In this document: piece by piece, positions 1 through 5,175 of the stretch
Position numbering within the stretch: the stretch's first letter is position 1
Layout: each line of letters opens with the position of its first letter
Source of the DNA: Solirubrobacteraceae bacterium
GTDB lineage: Bacteria; Actinomycetota; Thermoleophilia; Solirubrobacterales; Solirubrobacteraceae
DNA: 5,182 nt
Reading direction: 5' to 3'
NCBI GenBank assembly: GCA_016462625.1
Contig: JAEMSV010000191.1
Span: forward strand, 1-5,182
Position numbers and translations under genes: made by a program
The notes under the pieces: model-generated
Told to the model about the DNA's origin: nothing
What the model saw: the letters and a program-made list of their open reading frames with translations, nothing else
Database searches by the model: none

Positions 1-1
1 C

Positions 2-55
2 CCGGTGACCACGACGCCTCCGGTGACCACGACGCCCCCCGTCACGGCACCCCGC
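2..55 (+). repeat. 18-bp in-frame tandem repeat encoding PVTTTP
   Basis: Two nearly identical 18-bp units (2-19 and 20-37, differing only in the last base) are followed by a degenerate third unit (38-55, PVTAPR). The unit length is a multiple of three, so copy number can change without a frameshift. More copies may lie upstream of the window edge. It encodes a Pro/Thr linker. Confidence 0.75.
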
Positions 56-211
56 CCGACCGTGCAGCAGCAGATCCAGCAGGCGCTGGCGAACCTGAAG
101 CGGCTGCTCTCGCCGCGCAAGAAGGGCAAGTCGACGAGCACGAAGGCGAAGGCGGCCTCGAAGGCAAAGGCCAAGGCGAAGGCCAAGGCGAAGGCCAAGG
201 CCAAGGCCTAG
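2..211 (+). CDS. 3' end of a gene of unknown function with a Pro/Thr-rich linker and a (Lys-Ala)8 tail
   Basis: Only the last 69 codons are present; the reading frame is open to the left edge, so the GTG at 5 is most likely an internal valine and not a start. The visible protein has three parts: a PVTTTP hexapeptide repeat (about residues 1-18 of the fragment), a short stretch rich in Gln, Ala and Leu (TVQQQIQQALANLKRLL) that could form an amphipathic helix, and a strongly basic tail that ends in eight uninterrupted Lys-Ala pairs before the TAG stop. Pro/Thr repeats are typical of extended linkers in exported or wall-associated actinobacterial proteins. Lys/Ala tails occur in histone-H1-like and HU-type DNA-binding proteins and also in some surface proteins that bind anionic polymers. 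Which applies cannot be decided, because the folded part lies outside the window. The low-complexity codon pattern is consistent with a real coding frame, since the repeats are in frame and end at a stop. Confidence 0.7.
   Translation, partial: PVTTTPPVTTTPPVTAPRPTVQQQIQQALANLKRLLSPRKKGKSTSTKAKAASKAKAKAKAKAKAKAKA
161..208 (+). repeat. 6-bp tandem repeat AAGGCN encoding (Lys-Ala)8
   Basis: Eight successive AAG-GCN units (the Ala codon is GCC, GCG or GCA) run directly into the TAG stop. A further, interrupted Lys/Ala stretch lies at 143-160. The unit is in frame, so slippage would lengthen or shorten the basic tail without disrupting the protein. The wobble base varies between units, which points to selection for the peptide and not only to recent expansion. 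Confidence 0.8.
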
Positions 212-231
212 AGCGGCATCGCTGTGGGTAG

Positions 232-260
232 CCCCTCGGTCTCAGTCCGAGACCGAGGGG
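232..260 (+). promoter_or_regulatory. perfect 12-bp hairpin; possible terminator or RBS-masking element
   Basis: The left arm CCCCTCGGTCTC (232-243) and right arm GAGACCGAGGGG (249-260) are exact reverse complements around a 5-nt loop, AGTCC. It starts 21 bp after the stop of the Lys/Ala-tailed gene and ends 7 bp before the TTG start of the methyltransferase. No T-tract follows, so it is not a canonical intrinsic terminator, although actinobacterial terminators often lack a clear U-tract. The right arm overlaps the purine tract expected to act as Shine-Dalgarno sequence for the methyltransferase, so in RNA the hairpin could lower its translation. The structure is seen directly; both functions are inferred. 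Confidence 0.65.
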
Positions 261-262
261 GA
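255..262 (+). promoter_or_regulatory. ribosome binding site of the methyltransferase, inside a hairpin arm
   Basis: GAGGGGGA lies 5 nt before the TTG at 268 and is the only purine-rich candidate in the gap. Six of its eight bases (255-260) are paired in the 12-bp hairpin. An in-frame TAG at 229-231 with no ATG or GTG after it leaves TTG as the first usable start, which supports this site. Confidence 0.5.
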
Positions 263-267
263 AGCAG

Positions 268-1149
268 TTGCCTGATTTCGTCGAGCGGTATCGGCGGCAT
301 TACGGAGTCCCGGATGCCGTCGAGCTGTCCCTGGATCACCTGCGGCACCACCTGATCGTCGAGCTCGAGGTCACGCGGGACCTCCTCGAGTCCGAGCCCG
401 AGCAGCGCCACCACGCGTTTGCCGAGGGCTACGCGCGGATCTATCGCGAGCTGTGGTGGTTCAACGTCGCTGACGACGCGGCTGATCCCGGCGCCGTCGA
501 CATCGACGGCTGGCGGGCGATGATCGGCCCGCCTCCTCGCCGGGTCTACGAGGTCGGCTCCGGCCAGGGCACGCTCGCCCGGGCCCTCGCGCAGGCCGGC
601 TACGACGTCGTCGCGACGGACATCAGCAGCGAGCGCGGCGGCGCGCGTACCGGCGAGCCCGGCATGACGTGGGGCGAGACCGACGGCGTGCACCTCGACC
701 GGTTCGCCGAGCCGGGGACGTTCGACGCGGTGATCAGCGACCAGATGGTCGAGCACCTGCATCCCGACGACTTCCTGCCGCACCTGCGCAGCGCGCGGGC
801 GCTGCTCAAGCCCGGCGGGAAGTACGCGTTCCGCACGCCGCACGGCCCGAGCGGGCCGTATGACTCGAGCCTGCCGTTCGGGTTCCCCCTCGCGCTGGCG
901 ACGCACCTGCGGGAGTACTGCTTCTCCAGCCGGGTGGCGCTGCTGCGGTCCGCCGGGTACCGCGAGGTGCTCGCCGAGCGCCCGAGCCGCGAGGGGCCGG
1001 TCCCCAGCGCCGCCTACGTGCGCTACCTGACGTTCGCCGAGCAGCAGCTCGACCGCCTGCCGCTCCGGCTGCGCCGGCTCGTCGTCAAGCGCCTGCTCCG
1101 CGACCGCATCGCGTTCCGCCGGAACGCGATCCTCGCCGCGACGGCCTAG
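268..1149 (+). CDS. class I SAM-dependent methyltransferase
   Basis: A 293-residue predicted cytoplasmic enzyme that transfers a methyl group from S-adenosylmethionine. After a helical N-terminal part of about 90 residues comes a Rossmann-type core. Motif I is EVGSGQG (residues 95-101, the SAM-binding glycine loop), and the acidic end of strand 2 is D118 in VVATDIS, expected to bind the SAM ribose. The strand-4 region is FDAVISDQMVEHL (152-164), and LKPGGKYAFRTPHG (180-193) is the typical post-core turn and strand 5 of Methyltransf_11/23-type enzymes. The LREYCFSSRVALLRSAGY segment near residues 215-232 also matches this group. The start is TTG, because an in-frame TAG at 229 excludes anything further upstream. 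The acceptor cannot be read from the sequence. The neighbouring glycosyltransferases and acyltransferase suggest a sugar or glycolipid, but this is inference. The stop overlaps the stop of the convergent glycosyltransferase by 4 bp. Confidence 0.9.
   Translation: MPDFVERYRRHYGVPDAVELSLDHLRHHLIVELEVTRDLLESEPEQRHHAFAEGYARIYRELWWFNVADDAADPGAVDIDGWRAMIGPPPRRVYEVGSGQGTLARALAQAGYDVVATDISSERGGARTGEPGMTWGETDGVHLDRFAEPGTFDAVISDQMVEHLHPDDFLPHLRSARALLKPGGKYAFRTPHGPSGPYDSSLPFGFPLALATHLREYCFSSRVALLRSAGYREVLAERPSREGPVPSAAYVRYLTFAEQQLDRLPLRLRRLVVKRLLRDRIAFRRNAILAATA
1146..1149. other. CTAG shared by two convergent stop codons
   Basis: The palindrome CTAG supplies TAG to the + strand methyltransferase (1147-1149) and, read on the minus strand, TAG to the glycosyltransferase (1146-1148). 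There is no space for a terminator between the genes, so each transcript must end inside, or read into, the opposite gene. Confidence 0.9.
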
Positions 1150-2090
1150 ATCCGCGGGAACAGGTCGCGCGCCCGCCGCGCCGCATCGCGGAGCTGCGGG
1201 TGGTCGAGCATCACGCCGAGGGCGACGCGCCGCGCGCGCTTGCGCGCCGGGTCGATCTCCCGGGCTCGCGCCAGGTCGGCGCGGGCGCCGTCCGGGTCGC
1301 CGTCGCGGAGGCTCAGGCCGCCGCGGGCGATGAGCTGCTGGGCGACCCGCGCGCGGCGGGCGGCCTCGTGGACCGGATCGTCGAACCGGTAGGAGTCGAA
1401 GATCTGCACGAGCGCGTCGCGGAAGCGCGCCTCCTCCTTGGCCCCCGCGTTGCCGGGGTGCATGCGGTAGCGCACGAGCGGCTCGTCGACCCACCGCAGC
1501 GCCCAGCCGGACTTCGCGGCCTCGATGAACATCACGACGTCGCCGACGGGCAGGTCGGGCATCTCGCGCTCGTGGGCCTCCCAGACCTCGCGGCGCATGA
1601 CCGTCGCGGACGGGATGAACGTGTTGTGGTCCATGAGGACCGGGATCCAGTCGGCGTACCGGCCCGGCGCGGGGCGGCGGCGGCGCTCCCACGCACCGCC
1701 GCGGTCGATCCACACGTCGCTGCAGACGATGCCGAGTTCCGGATCGCCGGCGAAGAGCTCCACGGCGCGGGGGAGGTAGCCGGGGAGCCACTCGTCGTCG
1801 TCGTGCAGGAAGGCGAGCAGCTCACCGCTTGCGCGCTCGAGCGCGATCGTGTGGTTGCCGGCGAGCCCGAGCTGGCGGTCGTTGGCGAAGTACTTCACGC
1901 GCTCGTCGCCGAGCGCGGCCGCGGCGTCGCGCAGGCCGCCGCCCGAGTCGTCGCTGATGATCAGCTCGAGGTCGTCCACGCCCTGATCGAGGACGCTGCG
2001 GGCGGCGGCGCGCAGCATCTCGGAATCGCGGTGGACGGGCATGAGGACGGAGACGAGCGGCCGATCGGTCACGGCGCGGCACTCTGACAT
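1146..2090 (-). CDS. family 2 glycosyltransferase (GT-A fold) with a TPR-like C-terminal region
   Basis: A 314-residue enzyme predicted to move a sugar from a nucleotide-sugar donor to a growing glycan at the cytoplasmic face of the membrane. The GT-A domain covers about residues 10-210. It shows the opening strand PLVSVLMPVHRDSEML (11-26), the donor-binding acidic site ELIISDDSGGG (D47, D48), GLAGNHTIAL (75-84) with the usual invariant Asn region, and the metal-binding DxD-type motif HDDDEW (96-101). VGDVVMF (182-188) puts D184 near the place of the usual catalytic acidic residue. RYRMHPGN (207-214) closes the domain, as in many GT2 proteins. Residues of about 245-312 are Ala/Arg-rich helices resembling one or two TPR units, ending in DLFPRI. 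No membrane segment is visible. ATG 2090 has GGAAG 3 nt upstream; GTG 2072 (M in front of TDRPLVSV) is an alternative start. The donor and acceptor are unknown. It is transcribed divergently from the next glycosyltransferase. Confidence 0.92.
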   Translation of the reverse strand: MSECRAVTDRPLVSVLMPVHRDSEMLRAAARSVLDQGVDDLELIISDDSGGGLRDAAAALGDERVKYFANDRQLGLAGNHTIALERASGELLAFLHDDDEWLPGYLPRAVELFAGDPELGIVCSDVWIDRGGAWERRRRPAPGRYADWIPVLMDHNTFIPSATVMRREVWEAHEREMPDLPVGDVVMFIEAAKSGWALRWVDEPLVRYRMHPGNAGAKEEARFRDALVQIFDSYRFDDPVHEAARRARVAQQLIARGGLSLRDGDPDGARADLARAREIDPARKRARRVALGVMLDHPQLRDAARRARDLFPRI

Positions 2091-2103
2091 AGGCTTCCGC
2101 TTC
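2091..2103. promoter_or_regulatory. 13-bp gap between divergent glycosyltransferase starts
   Basis: If the ATG at 2090 (minus) and the GTG at 2104 (plus) are the true starts, only 13 bp separate them. Promoters for both directions must then lie inside the opposite coding sequence, or the mRNAs are leaderless or nearly so. The local sequence around 2084-2095 (CTGACATAGG) is the least GC-rich spot, but no convincing paired -35/-10 elements can be named. The minus gene has GGAAG at 2094-2098 on its own strand. The plus gene has only a weak AGG at 2091-2093, 10 nt upstream. Confidence 0.35.
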
Positions 2104-2916
2104 GTGGGTCAGGGGCTCTCCGTCATCGTCTGCACGCTCAACGAGGCGGACCGCATCGAGCGGATGATCCGCCACGTCGGCTTTGCCGACGAGATCCTCG
2201 TCGTGGACTGCGGCAGCACCGACGGCACCATCGAGCGCGCGCGGGCCGCCGGGGCGCGGGTCGAGCACCAGGACTGGCTCGGGTTCTCCAAGCAGAAGAA
2301 CCGCGCCGCCGAGCTGGCCGCCAACGACTGGGTGCTCAGCCTCGACGCCGACGAGATCGTCGACGAGGAGCTCGGCGCCGCGATCGTCGCCGCACTGGCA
2401 TCCGGGCCGGATCCGCGCGACGCATTCCTCGTCGATCGCCGCGGCGACTTCCTCGGCGAGGTCCTGCCCAACCCGCAGCGCGCCGCGAACCGCGCCGCGA
2501 ACGTCCGGCTCTACCACCGCGCCCACTCGCGCTGGGACGAGGAGATGGAGATCCACGAGATGGTCCGCGTGGAGGGGACCGTTCGGCCGCTCGCCGGGCG
2601 GCTCCTGCACTGGAACGACCTCACGATCGACCAGTTCGTCTCCATGTTCAGCCGCTACGCGACGACCGAGGCCGTCGAGATGTACGCGGCCGGCAAGCGC
2701 ACGAACGGCGTCGAGGTCCTGCTGCGGCCCGTCGCCCGCGTGGGGTGGCTGCTGATCTTCCGCGGGGCCTGGCGACTGCGCGGCCGCGGGCTCATCTACG
2801 CCGGGATGCGCGGGCTGGGCGACTTCGTCCGTTTCGCCAAGCTCTGGGAGATGCAGCAGCGCGGCGGGCCGGTGGAGGGCGAGGGCGACCGCCCCGCCTG
2901 GGGACGCGACGCGTAG
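2104..2916 (+). CDS. WaaE/KdtX-like family 2 glycosyltransferase
   Basis: Starting at GTG 2104 the protein has 270 residues, close to the usual 250-270 of this family. Members add glucose or related sugars to lipopolysaccharide core or other surface glycans. Visible in order: LSVIVCTLNEADRI (5-18), the donor-binding strand ILVVDCGSTDGT (31-42, D35 and D40), GFSKQKNRA (60-68), the DxD metal site LDADE (80-84, D81 and D83), the RLYHR...EIHEMV segment (135-154) characteristic of WaaE-like enzymes, and LHWNDLTIDQFVSMFSRYATTEA (168-190). A C-terminal hydrophobic and basic region (about 207-248, VGWLLIFRGAWRLRGRGLIYAGM) probably lies on the membrane. The frame is open back to an ATG at 2041, but that start would overlap the divergent gene by 50 bp and add 21 residues before the conserved first strand, so GTG 2104 is preferred. 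It is probably co-transcribed with the acyltransferase 12 bp downstream. A Gram-positive-type host would use it for wall glycan or glycolipid and not LPS; this is inference. Confidence 0.9.
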   Translation: MGQGLSVIVCTLNEADRIERMIRHVGFADEILVVDCGSTDGTIERARAAGARVEHQDWLGFSKQKNRAAELAANDWVLSLDADEIVDEELGAAIVAALASGPDPRDAFLVDRRGDFLGEVLPNPQRAANRAANVRLYHRAHSRWDEEMEIHEMVRVEGTVRPLAGRLLHWNDLTIDQFVSMFSRYATTEAVEMYAAGKRTNGVEVLLRPVARVGWLLIFRGAWRLRGRGLIYAGMRGLGDFVRFAKLWEMQQRGGPVEGEGDRPAWGRDA

Positions 2917-2928
2917 GCTCCCGCCGCG

Positions 2929-3543
2929 ATGCTCCGCAAGCTCCTCTCGATCGCCGTCATCCCGATGCCGCAGGCCGTCAAGCGCCTGGTCTATCGCCGC
3001 TTCTTCGGCTGGGAGATCGCCGACGACGTCTCCATCGGCCTGTCGTGGATCGACATCGAGGAGGTCGTGCTCGCGCCGGGCGTGCGCATCGGCCATTTCA
3101 ACCTGATCAAGGGCGGGCGTCGCTTCGCGATCGGCCGCAACAGCTACATGAAGAACTTCAACCAGTTCCTCGGCCCGGGGCTGAACGACCACCACTTCCC
3201 GACGTGCACGTTCGAGATGGGCGCCGAGTCGCGGATCATGAGCCGCCACTTCTTCGATCTCTCCGGCGACATCGTGATCGCCGACGACGTCAACATCGGC
3301 GGCCGCGACTCTCAGCTGTGGAGCCACTCGCGATTTACGCGCCCGGACGGATACAGGGACCTCGCCCCGAAGACGCTCACCATCGAGGAGGGCGTCTACA
3401 CGGGCGCGAGGGTGACGCTCGTGCACTGCACGATCCCCAAGGGCGCCGTGGTCGGCGCCGGCGCGGTGGTCACGCGCTCGTTCGAGATCGAGAAGGTCGG
3501 GGACGTCATCGCGGGGAATCCCGCGACGGTCATCACGCGCTGA
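2929..3543 (+). CDS. left-handed beta-helix (hexapeptide repeat) O-acyltransferase, WcaF-like
   Basis: A 204-residue protein of the LbetaH family, which usually forms trimers and transfers acetyl or another acyl group from acyl-CoA to a sugar hydroxyl. Early coils run through about residues 45-75 (VVLAPGVRIGHFNLIKG, then FAIGRNSYM). The middle has SGDIVIADDVNIGGRDSQLWSHSRF (residues 112-136), in which H133 is the best candidate for the catalytic histidine. The clearest hexapeptide series is LTIEEG-VYTGAR-VTLVHC-TIPKGA-VVGAGA-VVTRSF (150-185), followed by the usual exit DVIAGNPATVI. This layout is typical of sugar acetyltransferases of the WcaF/colanic acid type and of serine or maltose acetyltransferase relatives. 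No membrane anchor is clear, although the N-terminus (LLSIAVIPMPQAVKRLVYRRFF) is hydrophobic and basic. The ATG lies 12 bp after the glycosyltransferase stop and lacks a recognisable Shine-Dalgarno sequence, so translation is probably coupled. The likely role is acylation of the glycan made by the neighbouring transferases (inference). Confidence 0.88.
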   Translation: MLRKLLSIAVIPMPQAVKRLVYRRFFGWEIADDVSIGLSWIDIEEVVLAPGVRIGHFNLIKGGRRFAIGRNSYMKNFNQFLGPGLNDHHFPTCTFEMGAESRIMSRHFFDLSGDIVIADDVNIGGRDSQLWSHSRFTRPDGYRDLAPKTLTIEEGVYTGARVTLVHCTIPKGAVVGAGAVVTRSFEIEKVGDVIAGNPATVITR

Positions 3544-3556
3544 GCGCCACAGCGAG

Positions 3557-3585
3557 TCCACGTTTGGCTGGCTGGCCAGTACAGT
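3557..3585 (+). promoter_or_regulatory. possible promoter of the aldehyde dehydrogenase gene
   Basis: TACAGT (3580-3585) matches four of six bases of the -10 consensus and lies 17 bp after TCCACG (3557-3562), a weak -35 with three matches. Transcription would begin near 3592 and give a leader of about 30 nt that contains the strong ribosome binding site. The spacer includes GGCTGGCTGG and the 8-bp palindrome CTGGCCAG (3572-3579), which could bind a regulator. The 78-bp gap after the acyltransferase shows no clear terminator. Confidence 0.3.
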
Positions 3586-3608
3586 TCGTTGGCAGCCGTC
3601 CATCGCCT

Positions 3609-3614
3609 GAGGAG
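3609..3614 (+). promoter_or_regulatory. strong Shine-Dalgarno site that fixes the dehydrogenase start
   Basis: GAGGAG lies 7 nt before ATG 3622. It decides this start over the in-frame TTG at 3589, which would place the site inside the coding sequence and add 11 non-conserved residues. Confidence 0.85.
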
Positions 3615-3621
3615 ACCGAGC

Positions 3622-5175
3622 ATGGCCACCGCGGATACGACCGCCACACCGGAGCACACGAATGGCAACGGCGCGAGTGCACGCGCCCCCATCGCGGTGG
3701 CGAACCCGGCGACCGGGGAGATCGTCGCCCACGTCCCGGATCGCTCGCCGGAAGAGGTGCGAGACATGGTGGCCCGCGCGCGTGCCGCGCAGCCCGGCTG
3801 GGACGCCCTCGGCTACAGCGGCCGCGGCGCGATCATGAAGCGGCTGCAGCTCTGGGCGCTCGACCACGCCGAGGAGCTCGTCAACACGATCCAGTCGGAG
3901 ACGGGCAAGACCTACGAGGACGCCTTCGCCGCTGAGGTCAGCTACGCCGCCTCCGCCTTCGGCTTCTGGGCCGACGAGGCCGAGAAGTACCTGGCGCCGG
4001 AGAAGATCAAGAGCAGCTCGCCGATGCTCGCCGGCCGCCGCATGGAGGTCCGCTATCGGCCGCTGGGCGTCATCGGCGTCATCGGCCCGTGGAACTACCC
4101 CTTCACGAACTCGATCGGCGACGCGATCCCGGCGCTCATGGCCGGCAACACCGTCGTCCTGAAGCCGAGCGAGGTCACCCCGCTGACGTCGCTGCTCATC
4201 GAGAAGGCCGCCCGCGACTGCGGCATGCCGGAGGACGTCCTCATCATCGCGACGGGTCGCGGCGAGACGGGCGCGGCGCTCATCGACGAGGTGGACATGA
4301 TCATGTTCACCGGCTCGACGGCGACCGGCAAGAAGGTCATGGCCAAGGCGGCCGAGACGCTCACGCCCGTGTCGCTGGAGCTCGGCGGCAAGGACGCGAT
4401 GATCGTCCTCGCGGACGCCAACCTCGAGCGCGCGGCGAACGCGGCGGTGTACTTCTCGATGTTCAACAGCGGCCAGACCTGCATCAGCGTCGAGCGCGTG
4501 TACGTCGAGGCGCCGGTGTACGACGAGTTCATCGCGAAGGTCACCGAGAAGATGAAGGCGCTGCGCCAGGGCCACCCGAGCGGTCCCGGCTCGATGGACG
4601 TCGGCGCGATCACGTTCGACAACCAGATGGGCATCATCGAGGGCCACGTCAAGGACGCGCTCGGCAAGGGCGCTCGCGCCCTGACGGGCGGCCGCCGTGG
4701 CACCGGCCCGGGCAACTTCTTCGAGCCGACCCTGCTCGTCGACGTCGACCACACGATGTCGGCGATGACCGAGGAGACCTTCGGCCCGACCCTGCCGGTC
4801 ATGAAGGTCGCGGACGCCGAGGAGGCCATCAAGATGGCCAACGACTCGCCGTACGGACTCGCCGCGTCGGTCTTCAGCGGCGACCAGCTGCGCGGCGAGC
4901 AGATCGCCCGCCGCATCGAGGCGGGCGCCGTGTGCGTCAACGACGCGCTCGTGAACTACTTCGCGCTCGAGCTGCCGATGGGCGGCTGGAAGACCTCCGG
5001 CATGGGCTCGCGCCACGGGGCCGGCGGCATCAAGAAGTACACCCGCCAGCAGTCGATCCTCGTCAACAAGTTCCCGCTGAAGAAGGACCTCTACATGTTC
5101 CCCCACGGGAAGATGAAGACCAAGGCGATGGGCAAGGTCACGAAGTTCATCTACGGCCGCGGGAAGCGCGACTGA
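3622..5175 (+). CDS. NAD(P)-dependent aldehyde dehydrogenase, succinate-semialdehyde dehydrogenase type (GabD2-like)
   Basis: A complete 517-residue cytoplasmic aldehyde dehydrogenase that oxidises an aldehyde to its acid with NAD(P)+. After a short Thr/Asn/Gly-rich leader (residues 1-25), all family marks are present: VIGPWNYP (153-160), LKPSEVTP (180-187), the cofactor loop FTGSTATGKK (229-238), the general base E253 in LELGGK, the nucleophile C287 in FNSGQTCIS, and EETFGP (384-389). The closing segment PMGGWKTSGMGSRHGAGGIKKYTRQQSI resembles actinobacterial GabD2/SSADH2 enzymes, whose length (about 518) also matches. E184 after KPS is often associated with NAD+ preference; this is family knowledge and not proof. 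The substrate could be succinate semialdehyde, as in GABA or 2-oxoglutarate breakdown, but fatty or aromatic aldehydes are also possible. The last about 35 residues are basic (FPLKKDLYMFPHGKMKTKAMGKVTKFIYGRGKRD). The gene has its own strong ribosome binding site and is probably independent of the glycan genes. Confidence 0.93.
   Translation: MATADTTATPEHTNGNGASARAPIAVANPATGEIVAHVPDRSPEEVRDMVARARAAQPGWDALGYSGRGAIMKRLQLWALDHAEELVNTIQSETGKTYEDAFAAEVSYAASAFGFWADEAEKYLAPEKIKSSSPMLAGRRMEVRYRPLGVIGVIGPWNYPFTNSIGDAIPALMAGNTVVLKPSEVTPLTSLLIEKAARDCGMPEDVLIIATGRGETGAALIDEVDMIMFTGSTATGKKVMAKAAETLTPVSLELGGKDAMIVLADANLERAANAAVYFSMFNSGQTCISVERVYVEAPVYDEFIAKVTEKMKALRQGHPSGPGSMDVGAITFDNQMGIIEGHVKDALGKGARALTGGRRGTGPGNFFEPTLLVDVDHTMSAMTEETFGPTLPVMKVADAEEAIKMANDSPYGLAASVFSGDQLRGEQIARRIEAGAVCVNDALVNYFALELPMGGWKTSGMGSRHGAGGIKKYTRQQSILVNKFPLKKDLYMFPHGKMKTKAMGKVTKFIYGRGKRD

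Noticed and set aside
208..1791. A 527-codon open frame on the minus strand opposite the methyltransferase
   Set aside because: Arg/Pro/Ala-rich shadow of the methyltransferase and of the minus-strand glycosyltransferase in another frame; no domain or ribosome binding site supports it.
1200..2087. A 295-codon plus-strand open frame opposite the minus-strand glycosyltransferase
   Set aside because: The minus strand here encodes complete GT2 motifs; the plus frame has only low-complexity Val/Ala/Gly/Glu/Asp composition.
2041..2103. ATG at 2041 as start of the WaaE-like glycosyltransferase
   Set aside because: It lies inside the divergent gene, lacks a good ribosome binding site and adds 21 residues before the usual N-terminal strand. 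Not fully excluded.
3544..3608. Short palindrome and GGCT repeats in the gap before the dehydrogenase, considered as a terminator or operator
   Set aside because: The only symmetrical part is the 8-bp CTGGCCAG; longer pairing is about 5 bp and imperfect and no T-tract follows, so a terminator is not supported.
3589..3621. TTG at 3589 as start of the aldehyde dehydrogenase
   Set aside because: A strong GAGGAG lies between it and the ATG at 3622 at ideal spacing, and the added residues do not resemble the family.
2745..3935. A 396-codon plus-strand open frame across the acyltransferase
   Set aside because: Arg-rich product without motifs, in a different frame from the hexapeptide repeats and from the start of the aldehyde dehydrogenase, both of which are convincing.
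1822..5106. A 1094-codon open frame on the minus strand across four genes
   Set aside because: It lies antisense to three plus-strand genes with clear family motifs and also overlaps the minus-strand glycosyltransferase in another frame. Its product is Arg/Asp/Val/His-rich with no recognisable domain. GC-rich third positions remove stops from the antisense frame, which explains its length.
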